The notes: generated by a model not told the origin, from the sequence alone. 5,804 nucleotides of DNA from Candidatus Alistipes excrementipullorum (GCA_019113665.1 DXGW01000184.1:1-5804); one strand, 5' to 3'; positions 1-5,804 are shown, counted from the first letter of the stretch. Numbers and translations: made by a program.

Positions 1-920
1 ACGGCATCGTCGCAACTGCCGCGCAGGCTACGGTATGATACATAGACTGCATATTCGCCCCGTTGCGGAATATCGGCGCCCCATACCGCATAACTTTCAC
101 GCCCGTCGCGGCCCACACTCCGCACCTTTCGGCTCGTACCGTCGAGGAATGGATTGTCACCGTCGACATATTCGGCACGGCGGCACGCAAAGCCTTCACC
201 GCCGGCGTTCCACGCATTGTCGCCGACATACTCGGCATAACGGCCGCCGCCGTCATTGTCGATGATTATTTCGGTTGTCGAAAAGTCTCGTTCACGCGGC
301 AGCAGCACATTGGCTCCGGCATTTTCGAGCATCGGCACAAGATACTGAACTACGAAACTCTGCGAAAGGAGATCCTCGCACGTCTGCCACATCTGCGTAC
401 GCTGCCAGCGCCATATATTCTCCTTCTGGTCGAAATACCGTCCGTGACTCGGCCAAACGGCAATATGGCGTCCGGCCAGTCCTTCGGTCGGCCTGCAGAC
501 ACGCGACAATGGTTCAACCAAAGGCCGCGCAGCACGGTTCGTAAAACGTCGCGTACGGTCGGGCGAACTGCGGAATGCCGCAGGTATGTAATCCTCGATA
601 CGGCAGCCGCCGCTGCGCAGTTCGAGACTTGCCCTGCGGTACCTGGCCGGCAGAATGCGCCGCACCGAATCGTACATGGCGCGTACATTCTCCTCGCGGA
701 AAGGATAATACGACAGTGTCACGGTCGTTTCGATCGTCAGGCAACCGCGCCTGTAGCGCACCGAACGCACATTGGTACGCGTACGCGGAACCTCGCGTTC
801 GATCATGCGCGAAAGCACCGCCGATATCGAATCACGCTCTGCGGCGGAGAGAACCTGCGCAGAGACTTCGGCGACCGACAACATCGCCACAAGGGTCAAT
901 ATAAGGCATCTAATTTTCAT
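1..920 (-). CDS. Secreted amidase-like protein with golvesin/xanthan-lyase-type domain (3' end outside window)
   Basis: The frame stays open for 306 codons from the ATG at 918-920 to the window edge, so the C-terminus is missing. Residues 1-21 form a Sec signal peptide (Lys/Arg, hydrophobic core, cleavage after VSA), pointing to export; there is no lipobox. Residues 23-145 are an Arg-rich region I do not recognise. Residues 150-212 resemble the first half of Amidase_3 (N-acetylmuramoyl-L-alanine amidase): a strand ending in PSHG (His159), Glu182, then MLENAGANVLLPRERD. The 27-residue spacing from Glu182 to Arg209 matches that from the zinc-ligand Glu to the TR..D motif of the family. Residues 220-306 (IIIDNDGGG, then YAVWGADIPQRGEYAVYVSY) resemble the golvesin C-terminal-like domain of Bacteroidales proteins often labelled xanthan lyase. 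The start overlaps the symporter stop by 11 bases, suggesting translational coupling. Peptidoglycan or polysaccharide cleavage is an inference; the third zinc ligand would lie outside the window. Confidence 0.8.
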   Translation of the reverse strand, partial: MKIRCLILTLVAMLSVAEVSAQVLSAAERDSISAVLSRMIEREVPRTRTNVRSVRYRRGCLTIETTVTLSYYPFREENVRAMYDSVRRILPARYRRASLELRSGGCRIEDYIPAAFRSSPDRTRRFTNRAARPLVEPLSRVCRPTEGLAGRHIAVWPSHGRYFDQKENIWRWQRTQMWQTCEDLLSQSFVVQYLVPMLENAGANVLLPRERDFSTTEIIIDNDGGGRYAEYVGDNAWNAGGEGFACRRAEYVDGDNPFLDGTSRKVRSVGRDGRESYAVWGADIPQRGEYAVYVSYRSLRGSCDDA

Positions 921-2361
921 TGCGTCTGACAACCAACATCATACCCGCCATTGTTATAATGGCATTATATACAAGCAGCTCGAAGCCTATATGATAGTCG
1001 AAGCACTCGCGCGCGGCGTACTGCAGCAACGCGCTCAACAAGGGCGACGCTACGGCTATGAAGGGCATGTAACGGCCGCGTATGCGCCAGCGCGTGAACA
1101 TGCCGAACACGAACATTCCCAAAATCGGACCGTAGGTGAAGCTGACGACCTTGTATATGAGGTTTATCGTACTGTCGTCGCTGAACAGATCGAACGCCAC
1201 TATCGAAAGGCCCATGATTACGGCCATGACGACATGCACCGTACGGCGCACGCGCGTAAGGCAGCGTTCGTCATACCGTTCGGGGCCGTTGAGAATGTCG
1301 ACCGTAAACGATGTGGTAAGCGCAGTCAGCGCCGATCCCGCCGCCGAATAGGTGCTCGATATGAGCCCGAGCACGAAAACCACGCCCACGATTGTCGGAA
1401 GGCCGCCGTTGACCGCAACCTGCGCAAACAACTGGTCGCTTTTTTCGGGTATTTCGAGGCCCATGCTGTCGGCATATGAATAGAGCAGGACGCCGAGCGC
1501 CAGGAACAGCACCAATATTATTATCTGGAAGAAGGCCGTAATCATGATGTTGATCTTGGCATCGCGCTTCGTGCGGCAGCTCAGGTTAAGCTGCATCATG
1601 TCCTGGTCGAGGCCCGTCATCGCCACCACGACGAAAAGCCCCGAAAAGAACATCTTCCAGAAATAGCGCGGGGAGGAGGGGTCGTCGAAGAAAAAGATGC
1701 GCGAATAGCGGCTTGTCTCCACGCTGTCAACCACCTCAGTACCCGACATTCCCAGACTGCGGGCTATGAAGACGATGCACAGCACGAGGCTCGATACCAG
1801 GCATACGGTCTTCAGCGTATCGGTCCATATCAGCGAACGCACCCCGCCGCGGTTGGTGTACAGCCAGACGAAACACATGGTTATCGCCACGTTGAGCGCA
1901 AAAGGCAGGCCATGTGGATCGAAGACCAGCAGCTGCATCACGGCACACACCACGTATATCTTCAGCGAGGCACCGAGCACTTTCGAGACGAGGAAAAACC
2001 ATGCACCGGTACGGTGGACCGTAATATCGAAGCGTTCGTCGAGATATTGGTATAGCGAGACAACCTTGCGGCGGTAAAACAATGGTATCAGCACGAAGGC
2101 TATGACCATCTGCCCGACGGTGAATCCCATGACCATCTGCAGGTACGAAAACGAGTCGGTCGCAACCGACCCCGGAAGGGATATGTATGTCACGCCGGAC
2201 ATCGCCGCGCTGATCATGGCGAATGCCGCCATGTACCACGTCGTCCGATGATTGCCGATAAAGAATCCGGCATTGTCGCTTTTGCGACCGGAGATGTATG
2301 AAATTACGAAAAGTACTGCTATATAGGCAATGACAGTCGCTATTACTGCCGCTGATGACAT
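910..2361 (-). CDS. Sodium:solute symporter (SSS family, SLC5-like)
   Basis: This 483-residue inner-membrane protein should couple sodium entry to uptake of an organic solute. About 13 hydrophobic segments are visible, roughly at residues 3-23, 41-63, 75-95, 119-147, 153-168, 184-204, 235-255, 273-294, 322-345, 372-392, 401-422, 429-447 and 459-478, as in bacterial SSS proteins. Family marks are ISAAMSGVTYISLPG (50-64), GVRSLIWTDTLK (173-184), TGLDQDMMQ (249-257) and the small/polar-rich helix SSTYSAAGSALTAL followed by FTVDI (335-356), the segment that carries the second sodium site in SSS proteins; I could not assign individual sodium-site residues by eye. The start at 2359-2361 lies just below a good -7 promoter element. 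The next gene begins inside the last codons, so the two form an operon. The substrate is unknown; a sugar, sugar acid or product of the neighbouring secreted enzyme is plausible. Family confidence is high, substrate confidence none. Confidence 0.93.
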   Translation of the reverse strand: MSSAAVIATVIAYIAVLFVISYISGRKSDNAGFFIGNHRTTWYMAAFAMISAAMSGVTYISLPGSVATDSFSYLQMVMGFTVGQMVIAFVLIPLFYRRKVVSLYQYLDERFDITVHRTGAWFFLVSKVLGASLKIYVVCAVMQLLVFDPHGLPFALNVAITMCFVWLYTNRGGVRSLIWTDTLKTVCLVSSLVLCIVFIARSLGMSGTEVVDSVETSRYSRIFFFDDPSSPRYFWKMFFSGLFVVVAMTGLDQDMMQLNLSCRTKRDAKINIMITAFFQIIILVLFLALGVLLYSYADSMGLEIPEKSDQLFAQVAVNGGLPTIVGVVFVLGLISSTYSAAGSALTALTTSFTVDILNGPERYDERCLTRVRRTVHVVMAVIMGLSIVAFDLFSDDSTINLIYKVVSFTYGPILGMFVFGMFTRWRIRGRYMPFIAVASPLLSALLQYAARECFDYHIGFELLVYNAIITMAGMMLVVRRNEN

Positions 2362-2383
2362 AAATATCGAATTTTGTGTTGCA

Positions 2384-2391
2384 CAAAGATA
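2384..2391 (-). promoter_or_regulatory. -7 promoter element for the symporter operon
   Basis: Read on the minus strand this is TATCTTTG, a full match to the Bacteroidetes -7 consensus TAnnTTTG. It predicts a transcription start near 2378-2380 and a leader of about 17-19 bases before the symporter ATG. The matching -33 position (19 bases upstream, 2411-2414) reads TATC rather than TTTG, so the -33 half is weak. Confidence 0.55.
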
Positions 2392-2413
2392 GAAAAAAGA
2401 GGTAAAATGAGAT

Positions 2414-2470
2414 AATTATTGAAATTTGTTTCATATATTTGTTATTGGAATAACAATGAAAATTATTGAA
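2414..2470. repeat. Direct repeat AATTATTGAA flanking the rightward promoter
   Basis: The ten bases AATTATTGAA occur at 2414-2423 and again at 2461-2470, bracketing the rightward -7 element and the predicted transcription start. Between them GTTATT-GG-AATAAC (2441-2454) is a 6-bp inverted repeat lying on the predicted start site. The palindrome ATAATTAT lies at 2412-2419. In an AT-rich spacer such matches can be chance; a regulator site is only a possibility. Confidence 0.3.
2434..2441 (+). promoter_or_regulatory. -7 promoter element for the carboxyltransferase gene
   Basis: TATATTTG matches the Bacteroidetes -7 consensus TAnnTTTG and predicts transcription starting near 2445-2447. This argues against the upstream ATG at 2426 and leaves about 28 bases of leader before the ATG at 2474. 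The -33 position (2411-2414, GATA) does not match TTTG. Confidence 0.55.
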
Positions 2471-2473
2471 CGT

Positions 2474-4333
2474 ATGATGAAAAATTTGAAAATCCGCGAC
2501 CTCACCCTGCGCGACGGTCAGCAATCATCGTTTGCAACACGCATGACACAAGGACAAATCGACCGGTGTCTGCCCTACTACAAGGACGCCAAATTCTACG
2601 CAATGGAAGTCTGGGGCGGTGCCGTGCCCGACTCCGTAATGCGATACCTGGGAGAAAACCCGTGGACCCGTCTTGAGACGATCCACAAAGCCGTAGGGGA
2701 CGTCTCGAAGCTCACGGCGCTGTCGCGAGGCCGCAACCTTTTCGGCTATTCGCCCTACACCGACGAGATCATCGACGGTTTCTGCCGCAACGCCATCGAA
2801 AGCGGCCTCGGCATCATGCGTATATTCGACGCACTGAACGACGTGGACAATGTCAAGTCGACCATCAAATATGTAAAGCAGTACGGCGGCATAGCCGACT
2901 GCGCCGTATGCTACACCGTTGACCCCAAATATCCCGAAATAAGTTTCTGGGGCAAGCTCACGGGCAAGAAGAATCCCAAGCCGGTATTCACCGACGAATA
3001 CTTCCTCGACAAGGCCAAGCAGATGGCAGCCCTCGGAGCCGACATGATCACCATCAAGGACATGTCAGGACTTATCCCGCCCAAGCGCGTAAGCGGTCTG
3101 GTCAAACTGCTCAAGAAGAATATCGGCATTCCGGTCGATTTCCATACGCACTGTACGCCCGGCTATGGCCTGGCATCAGTACTTGCAGCTATCGTTGCAG
3201 GTGCCGACATCGTCGACACCAACTGCTGGTGGTTCGCTGGAGGTACGGCAGCACCGGCCATCGAACTCGTATATGTCTTCTGCCAGAAGATGGGCATCGA
3301 CATCGGCGTAAACATGGAAGCCGTAGCCAAGATCAACACGCAGCTGAAGGATATACGCAAGGAACTCGAACTGTCGGTATTCGGTGCAGAGAAACCGCTG
3401 CCCAAGCCCTTCAACCCGCTTACGGACAAGCTGCCCGCCGAGATCGATGCCGAATTCGACCGCGCAATCGAAGCCGCACGCGCCGACAACGAGGAGGCTC
3501 TGATCGCAGCATGCCACAAGATCGAGGCATACTTCGGCTTCCCCGCCCCCAACGAGCTGGTAAAGAAGGCCGAGATACCCGGCGGCATGTACTCCAACAT
3601 GGTTGCACAGCTCAAGCAGCTCAAGGCCGAGGAGATACTGCCCCGCGCCATGGAACTCATTCCGTCGGTACGCCTCTCCGCCGGTCTGCCCCCGTTGGTA
3701 ACCCCGACATCGCAGATTGTCGGCGCACAGGCCGTAAGCTGCGCCCTCGACGAGAAGGCCGGCCGTCCCATGTACACGACCAAGAGTTCGCAGTTCGTAA
3801 GTCTGGTCAAGGGTGAATACGGTCATACACCCGTAAAGATAGACCCCGAATTCCGCTTCAAGATCTGCGGTATACGCGAGGAGACTCCGTATGACACGAC
3901 CAAATACAAGATGCAGCCCAACCCCGAACTTCCGGAAGCCGGCGGCGTAAAACTCGCGGCAAACGAGAAGGAGGTTCTGCTGCTCGAGCTCTTCCCGATG
4001 GTAGCCAAGACCTTCCTCACCAACGAGAAGGTGAAGGCATACGAGGAGGCAAAGGCCAAAGAAGCTCCCAAGGCTGCAGCCGAACAGGAGAAGGCCGAAG
4101 AGGCACACCAGCCCATCACCGGCAATACGGTCAATGCCCCGCTGCCCGGACGTGTAATAGACATCAAGGTAAAGGTCGGCGACAAGGTCAAGGTTGGCCA
4201 GGAGGTCATCGTACTCGAAGCCATGAAGATGGAGAACTCCATAAGTTCGGACTATACAGGTACGGTAAAGCAGTTGCTCGTCAAGGTAGGCGACAGCGTG
4301 CAGAGCGACTCGCAGCTTATCGAGATCGAATAG
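2474..4333 (+). CDS. Biotin-dependent carboxyltransferase, oxaloacetate decarboxylase alpha / pyruvate carboxylase subunit B type
   Basis: This 619-residue protein should transfer CO2 between carboxybiotin and pyruvate/oxaloacetate. Residues 5-280 are the carboxyltransferase TIM barrel: RDLTLRDGQQS with metal-ligand Asp14, MITIKDMSG with Lys195 (the lysine carbamylated in the family), and DFHTHCTPGYG with metal-ligand His224 and His226. Residues 300-500 are the PYC_OADA domain, including EIPGGMYSNM (368-377). An Ala/Lys/Glu-rich flexible linker (about 522-549) leads to a biotinyl domain (552-619) with EAMKMEN; Lys585 is the biotinylation site. The frame extends upstream to ATGs at 2426 and 2456, but the first precedes the promoter and the second leaves about 10 bases of leader. 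Homologues as I recall them begin close to KNLKIRDLTLRDGQQS, so 2474 (or 2477) is chosen. The gene is monocistronic, ended by a terminator. Pump decarboxylase (with OadB/OadG) and PycB (with a biotin carboxylase) cannot be told apart, as no partner is in the window. Confidence 0.93.
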   Translation: MMKNLKIRDLTLRDGQQSSFATRMTQGQIDRCLPYYKDAKFYAMEVWGGAVPDSVMRYLGENPWTRLETIHKAVGDVSKLTALSRGRNLFGYSPYTDEIIDGFCRNAIESGLGIMRIFDALNDVDNVKSTIKYVKQYGGIADCAVCYTVDPKYPEISFWGKLTGKKNPKPVFTDEYFLDKAKQMAALGADMITIKDMSGLIPPKRVSGLVKLLKKNIGIPVDFHTHCTPGYGLASVLAAIVAGADIVDTNCWWFAGGTAAPAIELVYVFCQKMGIDIGVNMEAVAKINTQLKDIRKELELSVFGAEKPLPKPFNPLTDKLPAEIDAEFDRAIEAARADNEEALIAACHKIEAYFGFPAPNELVKKAEIPGGMYSNMVAQLKQLKAEEILPRAMELIPSVRLSAGLPPLVTPTSQIVGAQAVSCALDEKAGRPMYTTKSSQFVSLVKGEYGHTPVKIDPEFRFKICGIREETPYDTTKYKMQPNPELPEAGGVKLAANEKEVLLLELFPMVAKTFLTNEKVKAYEEAKAKEAPKAAAEQEKAEEAHQPITGNTVNAPLPGRVIDIKVKVGDKVKVGQEVIVLEAMKMENSISSDYTGTVKQLLVKVGDSVQSDSQLIEIE

Positions 4334-4349
4334 AGCCGTCCGTTGCGAC

Positions 4350-4379
4350 AAAAAGCCCGGTATTGCTACCGGGCTTTTT
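4350..4379 (+). terminator. Rho-independent terminator after the carboxyltransferase gene
   Basis: AAAAAGCCCGGTA (4350-4362), a TTGC loop and TACCGGGCTTTTT (4367-4379) form a perfect 13-bp stem with a 4-base loop ending in a T-run. It begins 16 bases past the stop codon. The A-run before the stem makes it symmetric, so it could also act on the other strand. It separates this gene from mscL 45 bases further on. Confidence 0.93.
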
Positions 4380-4424
4380 CGTTTAGACCCGAAAATTGCA
4401 TCACAACCACAAAAACCAACTCAT

Positions 4425-4946
4425 ATGGGATTTATCAAGGAATTCAAGGAGTTCGCCGTAAAGGGCAACGCAATGGACCTGGCAGTCGGAGTGATTATCG
4501 GCGGTGCATTCAGCAAACTCGTATCATCGCTGGTCAACGACATTTTGTTGCCGCCGATCAGCGCACTTGCAGGCAATACCGACCTGTCGCAGTTGAAAGT
4601 GGATCTTTCGGCCATACGCAGCACAGTTTCCAAAGCCGGAGAGAGCGTCACCGAGGCCGTAGCATCGAAACTGGAGGCCGTAGACCCCGATGCAGTCGAA
4701 AAGGCAGAGACACTATACAACACCGTCACCACAACACCGGCAGAACCGATATACTGGTGCTACGGGGCTTTCCTGCAGCAATGCATCGATTTCATAATCA
4801 TAGCCTTCTGCGTGTTTCTCATAGTAAAACTGATGAACAGGATTTCCCGCAAGGAAAAAGCCGGGAAAGTCGCTCCTTCGAAAGAGGAGCAACTGCTGAC
4901 CGAGATACGCGACTTGCTGAAGGCCCGCAATGGCGAACACGAATAA
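4425..4946 (+). CDS. mscL: Large-conductance mechanosensitive channel MscL with extended periplasmic loop
   Basis: This 173-residue inner-membrane protein forms the pressure-release pore that opens under membrane tension in hypo-osmotic shock. The N-terminus (GFIKEFKEFAVKGNAMDLAVGVIIGGAF) follows E. coli MscL residue for residue, including constriction residues Leu19 and Val23 and pore glycines 22 and 26. TM1 spans about 17-47 and TM2 about 115-136. The C-terminal bundle helix is EEQLLTEIRDLLKAR (154-168). E. coli MscL has 136 residues; the extra length lies almost wholly in the periplasmic loop (about 63-101), which carries a helical-looking Ala/Val/Glu/Lys-rich insertion. Start and frame are secure because the first residues are conserved. 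It lies 45 bases past a terminator and I see no TAnnTTTG element in that gap, so its promoter is unresolved. It converges with the channel gene, 9 bases between stops. Confidence 0.96.
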   Translation: MGFIKEFKEFAVKGNAMDLAVGVIIGGAFSKLVSSLVNDILLPPISALAGNTDLSQLKVDLSAIRSTVSKAGESVTEAVASKLEAVDPDAVEKAETLYNTVTTTPAEPIYWCYGAFLQQCIDFIIIAFCVFLIVKLMNRISRKEKAGKVAPSKEEQLLTEIRDLLKARNGEHE

Positions 4947-4955
4947 TGTCCGACG

Positions 4956-5624
4956 TCAACCTCTTTTCGCCTTCCTGAAAAGATCGGATATGTATACGGT
5001 GAACAGCGGCAGCATCAGCATACCCGATGCAGGCAGCAGTGCCGACAGCACCTTGCCGACGGTCGTAACGGGGAATATCTCGGCCCCGACGGTGGTCATG
5101 CTCATGAAAGCCCACCAAAGGGCATTCCCGAATCCTTGCAGGTCGGGATTGACGCCGATCTCGTAATCATAGAAAACCAGTGCGGCAATGTATGTGAAAA
5201 GCAGCAGTGTAAATGCATAGGCCGTAAACATGCGGCGTATGCTGTCGTCTATGATCCAGCGCACGACGACATACACCGCAAGCAAGGTTCTCAACAGAGG
5301 AATCAACCCGATGAACATGGACCATGTACGCGGCAGTGTTATCCCGCTCCAGTCTATCAGGTTGAGATACGGGACGGACAGCAGCAGGAATACGAAATTT
5401 CGCAGGAAAAAACGCAGGCGGTCGGCATTGGCATACATCTCGATAAAGAAATCGGCAATAAAGGTCAGACACACCACGAACTGCATGGTCATGTATTCCG
5501 ATGAAAAATGAGTCCGGTTTCCGGCAAGTATCTCATATGAGATCGAAACTATCAAGGCTACGCCCGCAAGCATGGCGACAAATCCGGCCGTCTCGCGTAA
5601 TTTCGAATATTGTATGGGGTCCAT
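4956..5624 (-). CDS. Potassium-channel-like / ion transport family protein with non-canonical selectivity filter
   Basis: This 222-residue membrane protein has the layout of a six-helix cation channel subunit: hydrophobic segments at about 13-33, 46-64, 72-90, 101-124 (S4 position), 134-152 (S5) and 188-212 (S6). A pore helix at about 166-178 leads into TTVGAE (177-182). The S4-position helix carries few basic residues (Arg112, Arg122), so strong voltage sensing is doubtful. Potassium channels usually read TVGYG here; this one has Ala and Glu in place of Tyr and Gly, so ion selectivity is uncertain. From memory, Bacteroidales homologues also read TTVG followed by non-canonical residues, which would make this a clade trait rather than damage. 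There is no cytoplasmic RCK domain; the protein ends soon after S6 in RKAKRG. No better start lies upstream of the ATG at 5622-5624. Tetramer formation is assumed from the family. Confidence 0.85.
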   Translation of the reverse strand: MDPIQYSKLRETAGFVAMLAGVALIVSISYEILAGNRTHFSSEYMTMQFVVCLTFIADFFIEMYANADRLRFFLRNFVFLLLSVPYLNLIDWSGITLPRTWSMFIGLIPLLRTLLAVYVVVRWIIDDSIRRMFTAYAFTLLLFTYIAALVFYDYEIGVNPDLQGFGNALWWAFMSMTTVGAEIFPVTTVGKVLSALLPASGMLMLPLFTVYISDLFRKAKRG

Positions 5625-5715
5625 ATCCGTAAATGTTTTACCTCCCGGAGTCCAAAATCAATGCCACGACGGAAGCAGACACTCCGAAGCACAAAACGAA
5701 AAAAAGGACTGAAAT

Positions 5716-5746
5716 TTTGTTTTTTCGGACACAATACGTATATTTG
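5716..5746 (+). promoter_or_regulatory. Complete Bacteroidetes-type promoter (TTTG-N19-TATATTTG)
   Basis: TTTG at 5716-5719 and TATATTTG at 5739-5746 are separated by exactly 19 bases, matching both halves and the spacing of the primary sigma consensus of Bacteroides-type bacteria. It predicts a transcript starting near 5750-5752 and running right into the partial gene at the window edge. It is the best promoter match I found in the window. Confidence 0.8.
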
Positions 5747-5765
5747 CAGAAACCGAAAGGGAAGA

Positions 5766-5804
5766 ATGAGAAACAACAACCATATGCATCGACGTCATCA
5801 TCAC
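5766..5804 (+). CDS. Start of an unidentified rightward gene with histidine-rich N-terminus (3' end outside window)
   Basis: Thirteen codons (MRNNNHMHRRHHH) follow the ATG at 5766-5768 and run off the right edge without a stop. Support comes from the complete promoter just upstream and a purine-rich AAAGGGA (5756-5762), although its spacing to this ATG is short. A second in-frame ATG at 5784 is an alternative start and would give a leader of about 33 bases. The visible residues are rich in His, Arg and Asn, with no signal peptide and no recognisable family. A histidine-rich start can be a metal-binding tail or simply low-complexity sequence, so no function is assigned. Confidence 0.5.
   Translation, partial: MRNNNHMHRRHHH

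Noticed and set aside
63..929. Long plus-strand open frame of 288 codons opposite the left partial gene
   Set aside because: Its translation is low-complexity, rich in Arg/His/Ala/Thr, with no family resemblance. The opposite strand encodes a signal peptide and two recognisable domains and overlaps the symporter in operon fashion.
2426..2473. Upstream start codons (2426 and 2456) extending the carboxyltransferase by up to 16 residues
   Set aside because: The ATG at 2426 lies upstream of the -7 element and would not be transcribed from it. The extra residues are hydrophobic and unlike the usual start of this family. The ATG at 2456 cannot be fully excluded.
1736..2524. Minus-strand open frame of 262 codons crossing the divergent promoter region
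   Set aside because: It spans both promoters and overlaps the symporter out of frame. The symporter translation shows clear SSS motifs, so this frame is a shadow.
3176..4351. Minus-strand open frame of 391 codons antisense to the carboxyltransferase
   Set aside because: It lies inside a fully conserved biotin enzyme and reads as a Leu/Gly/Tyr/Cys-rich mirror of that gene's codon bias. It starts inside the terminator stem and no promoter or homology supports it.
5653..5660. Minus-strand TGATTTTG as a -7 element for the channel gene
   Set aside because: It differs from TAnnTTTG at the second base, and I found no TTTG at the expected upstream distance, so the channel promoter is left unassigned.
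5646..5686. Inverted repeat CGGAGT / ACTCCG upstream of the channel gene
   Set aside because: Only six pairs with a 29-base spacer; too short and too far apart to argue for a structure or operator.

Overview
The window looks like a chromosomal segment of a gut-type Bacteroidales bacterium, perhaps an Alistipes-like genus. The reasons are moderate-to-high GC coding DNA, promoters of the Bacteroidetes TAnnTTTG (-7) type, little use of Shine-Dalgarno sites, and proteins of types I associate with that order. The genus is an inference from remembered family resemblance; no search was run. I see no mobile element, tRNA, rRNA, CRISPR array or phage gene, and no gene-free stretch reaches 300 bases.

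Left part (1-2361, minus strand): a two-gene operon. A 13-helix sodium:solute symporter overlaps by 11 bases the start of a secreted protein that runs off the left edge. That protein has a signal peptide, the first half of an Amidase_3-like zinc amidase fold, and then a golvesin/xanthan-lyase-like beta domain. Together they suggest surface or cell-wall polymer processing coupled to sodium-driven uptake, but the substrate cannot be read from sequence.

Middle (2362-4379): an AT-rich divergent promoter region carries two back-to-back -7 elements whose predicted -33 positions fall on the same four bases. Rightward lies a 619-residue biotin-dependent carboxyltransferase of the OadA/PycB type (TIM-barrel carboxyltransferase, PYC_OADA domain, Ala/Lys/Glu-rich linker, biotinyl domain). 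It is closed by a strong Rho-independent terminator. No biotin carboxylase or membrane pump subunit is in the window.

Right part (4380-5804): mscL (large-conductance mechanosensitive channel, with an unusually long periplasmic loop) converges with a six-helix potassium-channel-like protein with a non-canonical TTVGAE filter. Only 9 bases separate their stops. Both could serve osmotic or ion homeostasis. Past the channel, a full TTTG-N19-TATATTTG promoter drives a rightward gene of which only 13 codons, histidine-rich, are visible.

Most of the window is ordinary housekeeping and transport. The points most worth a second look are the potassium-channel filter, the MscL loop insertion, the amidase apparently interrupted by a golvesin-like domain, and the divergent promoters sharing a -33 position.
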